A DNA stretch of 64,000 nt, from NCBI GenBank assembly GCA_947165285.1, contig CAMUZS010000001.1:310001-374000 (forward strand), given 5' to 3'. The notes beneath the pieces were generated by a model, which was not told the origin of the DNA, ran no database searches, and was given only the letters and a program-made list of their open reading frames with translations. Positions 25,752-34,435 of this stretch are shown piece by piece. Source of the DNA: an uncultured Mycoplasmatota bacterium (GTDB lineage: Bacteria; Bacillota_I; Bacilli_A; RF39; UBA660). Position numbers and translations under genes: made by a program. Numbering within the stretch: the first letter of the stretch is position 1; each line of letters begins with the position of its first letter.

Positions 25752-26574
25752 AATTATTTTTTTGACAATTAGGACAATAGTATGTACTTCTTTGATTTAC
25801 TTTAATTCTTATTATTTTGCTATTACATTTATTACATAGTTTTCCTTCTCTTTTATGAACTTGTAGATAATCTTGATAATGACCAATAACACCAAGTGAA
25901 GATGTATAAGATCTAATAGTAGTACCTCCACATTCTATAGCTTTTTTTATAATTATATTAGATGAATCACATATTTTATTTGCTTCATCTAGTGTTATTT
26001 TATTAGTATTTTTTAATGGATAAATATTACTTTTATAAAGAACTTCATCTACATATATATTTCCTAAACCAGAAATAATACTTTGGTCAAGCAATGTTGT
26101 TTTAATAGGTAATCTTTTTGATTTAAATTTTTCTAATAAATACTTTCCAGTTAATTTTATATCTCCAGGTTCTAAACCTTGTTTTTTAATTTCCTCACAA
26201 TTTATAATATCTTCATTTTTTATTAATTTCATTTTTCCAAATTTTCTTGTATCATGATATCTTAAATCCTGATTATCATTAAATGTTATTATTACATGTT
26301 CATGAGGCTCTATTTTATCATTATGATTTTTTATAAAATATTTACCTTCCATTCGAAGATGTGATATTAAATAATAATTATTAAGTTCAAATATTAACCA
26401 TTTTCCTTTTCTTTTAATATCAACAAATTCATTTCCAATTAATATTTTTTTAAATTCATTAATATCTGATTCGATTATTTTATCGTATAAAATATTTACT
26501 TCTTTTATTTTTTTATGTAATATTTTTTTCTTTAATGTATTTCTTACAGTTTCTACTTCCGCTATTTCTGGCAT
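25750..26574 (-). CDS. mutM: Formamidopyrimidine-DNA glycosylase (Fpg/MutM)
   Basis: Removes 8-oxoguanine and formamidopyrimidines and cuts the abasic site. The mature N-terminus PEIAEVETVR gives the catalytic Pro and Glu. The four-Cys zinc finger CNKC...CPNC closes the protein, with the DNA-intercalating GxGNIYVDE segment before it. 274 residues from the ATG at 26574 with AAGGAGAT; the earlier start at 26613 lies inside the end of polA. It starts 10 bases after polA and forms a repair operon with it. Confidence 0.95.
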   Translation of the reverse strand: MPEIAEVETVRNTLKKKILHKKIKEVNILYDKIIESDINEFKKILIGNEFVDIKRKGKWLIFELNNYYLISHLRMEGKYFIKNHNDKIEPHEHVIITFNDNQDLRYHDTRKFGKMKLIKNEDIINCEEIKKQGLEPGDIKLTGKYLLEKFKSKRLPIKTTLLDQSIISGLGNIYVDEVLYKSNIYPLKNTNKITLDEANKICDSSNIIIKKAIECGGTTIRSYTSSLGVIGHYQDYLQVHKREGKLCNKCNSKIIRIKVNQRSTYYCPNCQKNN

Positions 26575-26584
26575 GATTATCTCC

Positions 26585-29149
26585 TTACTTTGTTGTATAC
26601 CAATTATCTCCAAAATCAGTTGATACTAAAATTGGAACATCTAATTTAATTACATTTTCCATTATATCTTTAACTAATTGTTTAATTTTATCTTTTTCTT
26701 CATCAATTACATCAAATATTAATTCATCATGAACTTGTAAAATCATTTTACTTTTAATATTTTCTTCTTTAAATTTTTTATAAATACTAATCATTGCTTT
26801 TTTAATAATATCTGCCTCAGTTGCTTGAATTGGTGTATTAAGTGCAATTCGCTCCCCTGCTTGTCTAATTAAAAACACTTTGCTTTGTAGTTCACTTATT
26901 GTTCTTTTTCTATTAAATAAAGATCTAACAACACCTGTTGAATAAGCTTCTTTTATAATATTATCCATATAATTTTTAACTCCAGGATAAAGTTCATAAT
27001 ATTTATCAATAAATGATTTAGCATCTTTTGCTGTTATTCCTAAATCCTCACCTAATCCAAATCCAGTTATACCATATACTATTCCAAATATAACAGCTTT
27101 TGCAGCTTTTCTTTGTGATGGAGTTACATCTTTAATATCTACTCCATTTATATCTGCCGCTACACGTGAGTGTATATCTTCACCTTTTATAAATGCATCT
27201 TGTAGTTCTTTAGATTTGCTAACATGAGCTAATATTCTAAGTTCTATTTGTGAGTAATCACATGACATTAATAAATCATTACTAGGTAAAAAAGCCTGTC
27301 TTATTTTTCTTCCATCTTCATCTCTAGCTGGAATATTTTGAAGATTAGGTTCAGCTGAAGATAATCTTCCTGTTCTTGTTAAATTTTGTCTATATATAGT
27401 ATGTATTTTTTGATCATCTAATATATAATCTTTTAATCCAAGTAAATAAGTATTATATAATTTTGTAATATTTCTATAATCTAATATTTCTTTTATAATT
27501 GGATGAATATTTATTAATTTATTTAAAGTTTTAGCATCTGTTGTATATCCAGTTTTATTTTTCTTTTTATAAGGAAGATCTAATCTTTCAAATAAAACTT
27601 CTCCAAGTTGTTTAGGTGATGCTATATTAAATTCTACTCCAGCTAATTTATATATTTTTTTAGTTAATTCATCAATTTTATTTTTAGCATTTTCTGCCAT
27701 TTCATCAAGAATTTTAACATCACATCTTATACCATTTAATTCCATATTAGCTAATACTTCAACTAAAGGCATTTCAATATTTTCAAATAAATCATATGAT
27801 TCTTCTAACTTTAATTTGTTTATTTTTTCATCTCTTGTATCATAAATATATCTTGCTTTTTTTACTATATCTTCTTTTAATACATCTGTTTTTAAGGCAT
27901 CACTTAATTTTTTAATTTCAATATTATCCTTACTCATTAAATCATATATATCATCACTATCATTTTCTTCTAATAAATAAGATGATAACATTAAATCATA
28001 ATTACATCCTTTTACTTCTATTCCTAATTTATTTAATAATACAATATTTTTCTTTAAATCAAATGTATATAAAATTTTATTATTAATGATATTAAAAACA
28101 TCTTTTATTAAATCTTTATTTACATAATAATTATTTTCTTTAGTAGAAAGTCCCATTCCTATAATATTTGCTTTATGATAATTTAAATTATCTGCTTCAA
28201 TATAAAATGAATAAACATTAGATTCTTCTATTTCATTAATATCTAATATTATTTTAGAATTAATATTTTGTTTAATAGTTTGTTCTTTATTTTCAAATTT
28301 TTTTAAAAAGGATTTAAATTCTAATTCTGTAAATAATTCTGTTAATTTTTCATTATCTGGTCCAATATACTTCATTTTATTAAAATCAGTATCAATAGGA
28401 ACTTCACAATATATTGTTGCTATTTCTTTAGAAATAAAAGCATTTTCTTTATCACTAATTAGTTTTTCTTTAGTCTTTCCTTTTACTTCTTCAATATGAT
28501 CGTATAAGTTTTCTATTGTTTGATATTCACTTAATAAGTTAATAGCTGTTTTTTCTCCTATTCCTGCAACTCCTAAAATATTATCTGATTTATCACCTGC
28601 TAGGGCTTTAAAATCTATCATATTAATTGGTTCAAAATGATAATCTTTAAAAAAAGTATCTCTATTATATTTGATAAAGTCTTTTTGCTTTAATAATTTT
28701 ACATCTACTTGTGGAGATATTAATTGTAATAAATCTTTATCTGATGAAATAATTGTTGCATCAAATTCTGGGTCCAAGTTAGCCTTGTTTGCTAAAGTAC
28801 CAATAATATCATCTGCTTCATATGGTTCTAATTCAAAATATTTAATTCCCATTACATCTAATATTTTTCTAGCAACTGGCATTTGCATTTTTAAATCATC
28901 TGGAGTTGATGCTCTACCTGCTTTATATGTTTGATATTTTTCTCTACGAAAGTTTTTACCTATATCAAAAGCTACTGCTACATATTCTGGATGTTCTTCT
29001 TCAATTATTTTATTCATCATTAATACAAAGCCATATAATGCATTGGTAGGAAATCCTTTTGAATTTATCATTGTATTACCAGTGTATGCTGTTGCATAAT
29101 ATGATCTAAATAATAGATTATTACCATCAACTAATATTATTTTTTTCAT
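26585..29149 (-). CDS. polA: DNA polymerase I
   Basis: 854 residues: 5'-3' exonuclease domain (1-290, with DGNNLLFRSYYA, EADDIIGTLA and GDKSDNI), a middle domain and the polymerase domain (motif A DYSQIELR, motif B RKAAKAVIFGIVYG, motif C LQVHDEL). The middle 3'-5' exonuclease region lacks the D-x-E metal motif (FYIEADN stands in its place), so proofreading is probably absent, as in Bacillus PolA. Fills gaps in repair and removes Okazaki primers. ATG with AGGAGAG. Upstream of mutM. Confidence 0.96.
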   Translation of the reverse strand: MKKIILVDGNNLLFRSYYATAYTGNTMINSKGFPTNALYGFVLMMNKIIEEEHPEYVAVAFDIGKNFRREKYQTYKAGRASTPDDLKMQMPVARKILDVMGIKYFELEPYEADDIIGTLANKANLDPEFDATIISSDKDLLQLISPQVDVKLLKQKDFIKYNRDTFFKDYHFEPINMIDFKALAGDKSDNILGVAGIGEKTAINLLSEYQTIENLYDHIEEVKGKTKEKLISDKENAFISKEIATIYCEVPIDTDFNKMKYIGPDNEKLTELFTELEFKSFLKKFENKEQTIKQNINSKIILDINEIEESNVYSFYIEADNLNYHKANIIGMGLSTKENNYYVNKDLIKDVFNIINNKILYTFDLKKNIVLLNKLGIEVKGCNYDLMLSSYLLEENDSDDIYDLMSKDNIEIKKLSDALKTDVLKEDIVKKARYIYDTRDEKINKLKLEESYDLFENIEMPLVEVLANMELNGIRCDVKILDEMAENAKNKIDELTKKIYKLAGVEFNIASPKQLGEVLFERLDLPYKKKNKTGYTTDAKTLNKLINIHPIIKEILDYRNITKLYNTYLLGLKDYILDDQKIHTIYRQNLTRTGRLSSAEPNLQNIPARDEDGRKIRQAFLPSNDLLMSCDYSQIELRILAHVSKSKELQDAFIKGEDIHSRVAADINGVDIKDVTPSQRKAAKAVIFGIVYGITGFGLGEDLGITAKDAKSFIDKYYELYPGVKNYMDNIIKEAYSTGVVRSLFNRKRTISELQSKVFLIRQAGERIALNTPIQATEADIIKKAMISIYKKFKEENIKSKMILQVHDELIFDVIDEEKDKIKQLVKDIMENVIKLDVPILVSTDFGDNWYTTK

Positions 29150-29190
29150 AATTAATCTCTCCTAATCATTTATATTTTATCATAAAAAAA

Positions 29191-29215
29191 GGTTAATCTA
29201 CAATCTTGACTAACC
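29191..29215 (-). terminator. Terminator of rpoZ
   Basis: GGTTAATC / GA(C)TAACC hairpin with one wobble pair, 9-base loop and TTTTTTT; overlaps the rpoZ stop. Confidence 0.75.
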
Positions 29216-29390
29216 CTTTTTCTACTTCTTCTAAAGCTCTACCAATAGTTTTTTTACTTTTATAATCACTTTCTTTCATTTGAAAATGATTTGTTTCTAA
29301 CATTTGTTTGCTTCTTTTAGCAGCAACATTAACTAATCGATATTTAGAATCTACAATATTTAGTATTTTATCTATAGATGGATATAACAT
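29193..29390 (-). CDS. rpoZ: RNA polymerase omega subunit
   Basis: 65 residues matching omega: YPSIDKILNIVDSKYRLVNVAAKRSKQM (seen as DSKYRLVNVAAKR) then KKTIGRALEEV. It helps fold and assemble the beta' subunit. ATG with AGGAGCTGATGA. Usually it lies next to gmk; here it stands alone with its own terminator before polA. Confidence 0.9.
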   Translation of the reverse strand: MLYPSIDKILNIVDSKYRLVNVAAKRSKQMLETNHFQMKESDYKSKKTIGRALEEVEKGLVKIVD

Positions 29391-29477
29391 TTATCATCAG
29401 CTCCTTACAATAACATTTTACTATAATATTTACATTATATACATAAGGAACTAAAAAATTTAACACTTTCTTGACAA

Positions 29478-29855
29478 TTAATTTAATCTAGCATAAACTT
29501 TATCATTTGTTTCATCATATATTAATTGAATTTTTATATTATTCATTTTAGTATAATTATCTCTAACATCAATTATTTCACCATTAGTAGATGCTGCTCC
29601 AATATATTTAGCTTTTATTAAATCATCAATAGTTACAACTGTACCATCAGTATTTTCTTTTATTTCATCTTTATGGTCATTTCCATATTTTTCTGCTTTA
29701 GTTAAATATAGCTCTAGTAAATCATTATATATTTGGTCTTTTGTTTCATTTTCTTTTAATGAATTTGATACTTTTGGAATTATTATTAAAGCAGATACTG
29801 TTAATACCACAATTATTATTAAAACATCAACAACTGTATATCCATTTTTTTTCAT
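29478..29855 (-). CDS. Type IV prepilin-like protein (lone pseudopilin)
   Basis: 125 residues. The N-terminus MKKNGYTVVDVLIIIVVLTV has the layout of a prepilin: a short basic leader, Gly before the cleavage point, then a 20-residue hydrophobic helix. The position-5 residue is Asp rather than the usual Glu. The rest is soluble with no cysteines. No pilus ATPase, membrane platform or prepilin peptidase is in the window. It could be a ComGC-like competence pilin or an adhesin, or use a machine encoded elsewhere. ATG with GAGGTAAG. Confidence 0.7.
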   Translation of the reverse strand: MKKNGYTVVDVLIIIVVLTVSALIIIPKVSNSLKENETKDQIYNDLLELYLTKAEKYGNDHKDEIKENTDGTVVTIDDLIKAKYIGAASTNGEIIDVRDNYTKMNNIKIQLIYDETNDKVYARLN

Positions 29856-29899
29856 AAATCTTACCTCTATATAAATTATATAACAAATTAGACAAAATA

Positions 29900-29932
29900 A
29901 AAATACCTAACTTATAAAAAGTTAGGTATTTT
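29900..29932 (-). terminator. Terminator of the CotD-like gene
   Basis: A 14-bp perfect stem AAAATACCTAACTT / AAGTTAGGTATTTT with 5-base loop. Confidence 0.85.
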
Positions 29933-29933
29933 C

Positions 29934-30233
29934 TTACATACAACAACTATTGTCACAAGAACATACATTTTCTTCAGTACATGTATAAACAGGTTTATAT
30001 ACATGGTGATAAATATGATTATTAATTATTCTTGTATTAATTGGAACAATATGTTCTATACAATGATGAATGTCTCTTTTGCAACATCTTTCTTGTGGAC
30101 ATTCACAAACAGGTGGACACATAACACCTTGTAATTGACAATCTTTATTATCATTTATCATTTCAGATGTTTGTGGCATACCAGGAACATTATTAAATTC
30201 TTTCATTTCACTATAATTTTGATTATAAAACAT
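29934..30233 (-). CDS. Cys/His-rich protein resembling spore coat protein CotD
   Basis: 99 residues from the ATG at 30233 (AAAGGA eight bases upstream; an earlier ATG sits inside that site). It has about 14 cysteines in clusters (CPPVCECPQERCC, CSCDNSCCM) and a His-rich core HHCIEHIVPINTRIINNHIYHHVY. The layout, Cys clusters around I-V-P-x-N-T-x-x-x-N-x-H-x-x-x-H, is like the CotD family of spore inner-coat proteins. It may be cross-linked or metal-binding on the cell surface. No signal peptide. It follows the sigma-factor gene by 48 bases. Confidence 0.6.
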   Translation of the reverse strand: MFYNQNYSEMKEFNNVPGMPQTSEMINDNKDCQLQGVMCPPVCECPQERCCKRDIHHCIEHIVPINTRIINNHIYHHVYKPVYTCTEENVCSCDNSCCM

Positions 30234-30281
30234 AAAAAACATCCTTTCCTAATTTATTTTATGTTTTATAATTAATTTCTG

Positions 30282-31094
30282 TTAGTTGTTTTTTAATAAA
30301 ACATGATTTTGATTTAAAGTATTATCATTATATTCATCATATATATTACAATATTCATTATTAATATCATATTTTATTAAATAATTTTTAATAAACTTAA
30401 ATGATTTTTTTAATGACCATAAAACTGCTTGAATACTTATATTTAATATATTAGATGTTTCCTTTAAAGTGTGACTATCATTTTTATATAATCCAAATAC
30501 TAAAGATAATATTAATCTATCTTTTTCATTTAACATTTTTATTGCTTCATATAATATATCATTAATACTATTTTTTACTATATTATTTTCTAATAAATCA
30601 TTAGATATAATATTATCTTTAAGATCTTCAATATTAAATGGATAATTAATATTTACTAAATTTTGTAAATTATTTCTTTTTTTTGTTTTATTATCTTTGC
30701 ATATATAATCTATACTATCATTTAACATTTCTTTATTATTAATATCAAATTCACCATATAAGTATTTACTAGTTTTATTTAATTGATAAAAATGTTGATT
30801 ATCAATTTTTAATAAATCAGTAAAATTATTTTTTACAAAACCATCAGTATATTTATAAGCATAATAATTAAAATCTTTACCATTATTTATATTATATTTA
30901 TCAAATGCTTGCATTAAACCAATAACTGCAATATTTAAAATTTCATCAAATTCTAAATCATATTTTAAATATATTCTTGTAGCAATATTTTTTGCTATAT
31001 AAATCTTTTTTAATAATAAATAGTTTCTTAATTCAATATCTTTTGTTAATTGATATTCTTTTAATAATTCTTCAAAATCTAAATTTTTAGGCAT
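30282..31094 (-). CDS. Sigma-70 family RNA polymerase sigma factor
   Basis: 270 residues from the ATG at 31094 with AGAGAGGGG upstream. A region 2-like part has LRNYLLLKKIYIAKNIATRIY, then DLEFDEILNIAVIGLMQAFDKYN and FNYYAYKYTDGFVKNNF. A C-terminal region 4 has ALKMLNEKDRLILSLVFGL-type sequence (seen as LNEKDRLILSLVFGLY) and a helix-turn-helix TLKETSNILNISIQAVLWSLKKS. The middle is diverged. It is closest in layout to group 3 factors such as those of stress and sporulation. It has its own TTGACT-17-TATAAT promoter. Confidence 0.8.
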   Translation of the reverse strand: MPKNLDFEELLKEYQLTKDIELRNYLLLKKIYIAKNIATRIYLKYDLEFDEILNIAVIGLMQAFDKYNINNGKDFNYYAYKYTDGFVKNNFTDLLKIDNQHFYQLNKTSKYLYGEFDINNKEMLNDSIDYICKDNKTKKRNNLQNLVNINYPFNIEDLKDNIISNDLLENNIVKNSINDILYEAIKMLNEKDRLILSLVFGLYKNDSHTLKETSNILNISIQAVLWSLKKSFKFIKNYLIKYDINNEYCNIYDEYNDNTLNQNHVLLKNN

Positions 31095-31119
31095 TATAAA
31101 ACCCCTCTCTTGAGGAGTT

Positions 31120-31148
31120 ATTATATTATATACAATATTATAAGTCAA
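31120..31148 (-). promoter_or_regulatory. Promoter of the sigma-factor gene
   Basis: TTGACT (31143-31148), a 17-base spacer and TATAAT (31120-31125) on the minus strand. The -35 lies inside the last codons of thrS, so the sigma gene can be expressed apart from the T-box operon. Confidence 0.75.
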
Positions 31149-32895
31149 TTTTCTTTTTTGATATATTTTCATTTAAATAAGTGATAAATTCATCTATCTT
31201 CATATTCTTTTGTTCATTACCATGTAATCTTAAAGTTAGAGTTCTTTCATCTCTTTCATTATTTCCTAATACCAACATAATTGGAATTTTTTTAATTTGT
31301 TCTTCTCTCATACGATAAGATAATTTTTCATTACTTGCATTCAATTCTACTCTAATATTATTTTTCTTTAATAATTCATAGATTTCATTAGCATATTCTA
31401 AATGATATTCATTATTTACAGGAAGTATTGAAACTTGAATTGGAGCAAGCCATAATGGTAAGTTTCCTTTAGTTTCTTCTAAATAAAATGCAGTAAATCT
31501 ATCAAATGTTCCAAATATTGCTCTGTGTAAAACTACAGGAGTTTTTTTAGAACCATCTGAATCAATATATGATAATTCAAATCTTCTTGGAAGAAGAAAA
31601 TCTAATTGACAAGTAGAAAGAGTAATTTCAGGTCCAACAGCTGGTTTTACTTCAACATCTAATTTTGGACCATAAAATGCTGCTTCACCTACTGCCTCAA
31701 AGTAATCTATATTTAAAGAATCTAAAACTTCTCTTAATTTATTTTCTGCATTATCCCACATTTTGTCATCATCAAAATATTTTTCTTTATCATTTTTATC
31801 TCTTAAAGATAATCTGAATTTATAATCCTTAATTCCAAAATCAGTATAAACATCTAATATTAATTTAACTACTGATTTAAATTCTTCACCTATTTGATCT
31901 GGTCTTACAAAAAGGTGTGCATCATTTTGACACATACATCTAACACGTTCTAATCCCTTTACTGCTCCAGATGCTTCATATCTAAAATCAGTAGCAAATT
32001 CACCTATTCTAATTGGTAAATCACGATAAGAATGTAGATCATTAGCATAAACTAACATATGATGTGGACAATTCATTGGACGAAGTACAAATTCTTCATC
32101 TTCAACTTTCATTGAAGGAAACATATTTTCTTTATAATGATCCCAATGTCCTGATGTTTTATATAAATCTACTGTTCCAACACATGGAGTATATACATGT
32201 TGATAACCAAGAGATTGTTCTTTTTCATATATATAATTTTCTAATTGTTTTCTTACTCTTGCACCATTTGGTAACCATAAAGGCATTCCTTTTCCAACTA
32301 AATCATGATTCATAAAAATATCTAAATCTTTTCCAATTTTTCTATGATCTCTTTCTTTAGCTTCTTCAATTTCTTTTAAATGAGCTTCTAAATCTTCTGG
32401 GGTATCATAACAAACTCCATATATTCTTTGAAGCATTTTATTTTTAGAATCTCCTTTATAATAAGCACCAGAAAATTTTATCAATTTAAAATTTTTACAT
32501 TCTTTAACAGATTCTACATGTGGTCCACGACAAAGATCTGTATAATCTCCTTGACTATAACATGTTATATTTGTATTATCGTCCATATTATTAATAAGAT
32601 CTATTTTATATGGATCATCTTTAAACATTTCAAGAGCTTCTTCTCTAGATAATTCTTGTCTTACAATTCTTTTTCCATCTTTAGCTAATTTTTTCATTTC
32701 TTTTTCAATTGATGCTATATCGTCTTCAGTTAATACTTTATCACCTAAATCCATGTCATAATAAAATCCATCTTCAATAACTGGACCTACCCAAAATTTT
32801 GCATCAGGAAACAAATGTTTAACTGCTTGAGCCATTAAATGTGCACAACTATGATTAAGTGGCATTAATCTTTGATCTTCTTTAATATTTTTCAT
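31138..32895 (-). CDS. thrS: Threonyl-tRNA synthetase lacking the TGS domain
   Basis: Charges tRNA-Thr. 585 residues from the ATG at 32895 (AGAGGTAG upstream). It begins directly with the editing domain: HSCAHLMAQAV (HxxxH) and CRGPHVES (editing Cys/His). The class II catalytic core follows, with LRPMNCPHHMLVY, FRYEASG and PVVLHRAIFGTFDR, and then the anticodon-binding domain. The N-terminal TGS module of about 60 residues, usual in bacterial ThrS, is absent. It lies 1 base after the 165-residue gene in a T-box-controlled operon. Confidence 0.95.
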   Translation of the reverse strand: MKNIKEDQRLMPLNHSCAHLMAQAVKHLFPDAKFWVGPVIEDGFYYDMDLGDKVLTEDDIASIEKEMKKLAKDGKRIVRQELSREEALEMFKDDPYKIDLINNMDDNTNITCYSQGDYTDLCRGPHVESVKECKNFKLIKFSGAYYKGDSKNKMLQRIYGVCYDTPEDLEAHLKEIEEAKERDHRKIGKDLDIFMNHDLVGKGMPLWLPNGARVRKQLENYIYEKEQSLGYQHVYTPCVGTVDLYKTSGHWDHYKENMFPSMKVEDEEFVLRPMNCPHHMLVYANDLHSYRDLPIRIGEFATDFRYEASGAVKGLERVRCMCQNDAHLFVRPDQIGEEFKSVVKLILDVYTDFGIKDYKFRLSLRDKNDKEKYFDDDKMWDNAENKLREVLDSLNIDYFEAVGEAAFYGPKLDVEVKPAVGPEITLSTCQLDFLLPRRFELSYIDSDGSKKTPVVLHRAIFGTFDRFTAFYLEETKGNLPLWLAPIQVSILPVNNEYHLEYANEIYELLKKNNIRVELNASNEKLSYRMREEQIKKIPIMLVLGNNERDERTLTLRLHGNEQKNMKIDEFITYLNENISKKKIDL

Positions 32896-32896
32896 T

Positions 32897-33394
32897 TTAT
32901 CTACCTCTTTCATCCATTTTTATTTTTAATGTTAATTCATTTAATACTTCATTATCAACTTTAAAAATCAATTCATCAAATTTTTTTGATGCAATTTTTT
33001 CATATATAGTTCCTTTTTTAGCATGAATTATAATTAATAATTGATCAATATCTAATAAATCAAGTGTATTAATTAATAAATCTAAATCAATTATTTCACT
33101 ATTATCTAATAATTTAATTAAAAATATTTTTTTAAATATTTCTTGTTTTAAACCAGTTGTTGAAATAATCTTTCTAGCACATTTTTCTAATGATAATTTT
33201 TGCTTAAGATATTTTTCAACTATTCTATTTTCAATTATTACTATAATATTTTTTAAATAGCAGACCCTATTTATTAATTCTTTACTTGAATTAATAGATT
33301 TATTTAATTCAAGTCTTTGTAACTCTTTTACATAGTTTTCTAAAACAATTGTTAATACCTCTGGTTTACAATTCATAAAATTATTTTTTCCCAT
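32897..33394 (-). CDS. Unknown protein, first gene of the thrS T-box operon
   Basis: 165 residues from the ATG at 33394, directly after GGGGGAT. The apparent upstream extension (TTG at 33430) reads through the T-box terminator and is not coding. Soluble and largely helical, rich in Leu, Ile and Lys, with no named motif. It begins GKNNFMNCKPEVL and has RRLELNKS-like helices. Its stop lies 1 base from the thrS start. Control by uncharged tRNA-Thr implies a role tied to threonine or to ThrS, but I do not recognise it. Confidence 0.6.
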   Translation of the reverse strand: MGKNNFMNCKPEVLTIVLENYVKELQRLELNKSINSSKELINRVCYLKNIIVIIENRIVEKYLKQKLSLEKCARKIISTTGLKQEIFKKIFLIKLLDNSEIIDLDLLINTLDLLDIDQLLIIIHAKKGTIYEKIASKKFDELIFKVDNEVLNELTLKIKMDERGR

Positions 33395-33403
33395 ATAATC
33401 CCC

Positions 33404-33600
33404 CAAAAAAACAAAAACATTATTTGCCAAGGAGCAAATAATGCGGTACCATCCTTTATTTTACTTAATTATTATAACGGTAATAACCGGATTAGATTTC
33501 TCTAACCAATTCATAGGTAGTAATTTAATATTACTTTTATTAGTTTACACCAACCACTAACTCTCTTTTAAAAGGAAATATTAAACCATGTCCTAATCAA
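33404..33600 (-). ncRNA. T-box leader (threonine)
   Basis: Transcribed from the minus strand. Stem I is closed by GATTAG / CTAATC (33593-33598 at the 5' side) and contains AGAGAG and GGTTGGTG. After the upper helix the specifier region reads TTACTACC, which offers the Thr codons ACT and ACC. The T-box proper is AAGGATGGTACCGC (33443-33456). The terminator is CATTATTTGC / GCAAATAATG (33418-33443) followed by a T run to 33404. It controls the 165-residue gene and thrS. Confidence 0.9.
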
Positions 33601-33613
33601 AATTGTTACTATA

Positions 33614-33642
33614 ATTTTATTACCAATTACGTTATTTGTCAA
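33614..33642 (-). promoter_or_regulatory. Promoter of the T-box / thrS operon
   Basis: TTGACA (33637-33642), a 17-base spacer and TAAAAT (33614-33619) on the minus strand, close to consensus. It begins right after the stop of the carboxypeptidase fragment. Confidence 0.8.
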
Positions 33643-33643
33643 T

Positions 33644-34435
33644 TTATTTTCCAATTAATAAAGTTTTAAAATTTTTTAATAATATTTCAAAAAAATTAAT
33701 TTTTTCTATATTTTCTTTTATAGTTAATTCTTCTTCTCTTATAATTAAACCCTCATTATCCATTACTTCAATTGTACCTACTACATCTTGATTTTTAACT
33801 GGAGCACTAATTTTATTTAGTTTTATATTATAAGTATAATTATTTTCATTATCATTTTTTTCTTGAATTTCAGATATTTCTTTTTTTACTATAACAGTTG
33901 CTTTATCAATACTACCTTTTTCTACAGGTACTTTCCCAAGTTCTTGGTTAGTATCTAAAATAACATTTAATTTATAATTATTAAAAGCATAATTTAATAA
34001 TTCTGTAGTTTCTTTACTCCTAATATCACTACTTGGTTCATTCATAACTACACTAATATATCTAACATTATTTTTTTTAGCAGTTGCAGTTAAACAATAT
34101 CCTGCAGTTTTAGTATATCCTGTTTTAAGTCCATCAACACCACTATAAAATCTTACTAATTTATTTGTATTTACTAACCATGTACGAGATCCATCACTTT
34201 TATTAAAATAATCTTCATATGTAGATGTATATTTTAATATGTCTTCATGTTTTATTAATTCTCTTGCAATTATTGACATATCTCTTGCTGATGAAAAATG
34301 TCCTTCTTCATCTAATCCATGAGGATTTAAAAAATGAGTATTTTCTAAATTTAACTCTTTAGCTCTTTTATTCATCATATCAACAAAATTATCAACAGAA
34401 CCACCTAAAAACTCAGCTAAAGCTACTGCTCCATC
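33644..34435 (-). pseudogene. dacF: D-alanyl-D-alanine carboxypeptidase, C-terminal fragment (split by island)
   Basis: Reading from the junction at 34435: DGAVALAEFLGGS, NPHGLDEEGHFSS, then the KTG motif in VDGLKTGYTKTAGYC, and a C-terminal beta domain plus a short hydrophobic end that would anchor it in the membrane. It is the second half of a DacA/DacF-type penicillin-binding protein (263 residues). The nucleophile SxxK is not here but at 47 kb. The residues before the junction belong to island DNA, with no ribosome site. Joined to the fragment at 46776-47121, the two would give a protein of about 378 residues. Confidence 0.92.

Noticed and set aside
33397-33430. Longer N-terminus of the first T-box operon gene
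   Set aside because: The extension is encoded by the T-box terminator hairpin and its T run.
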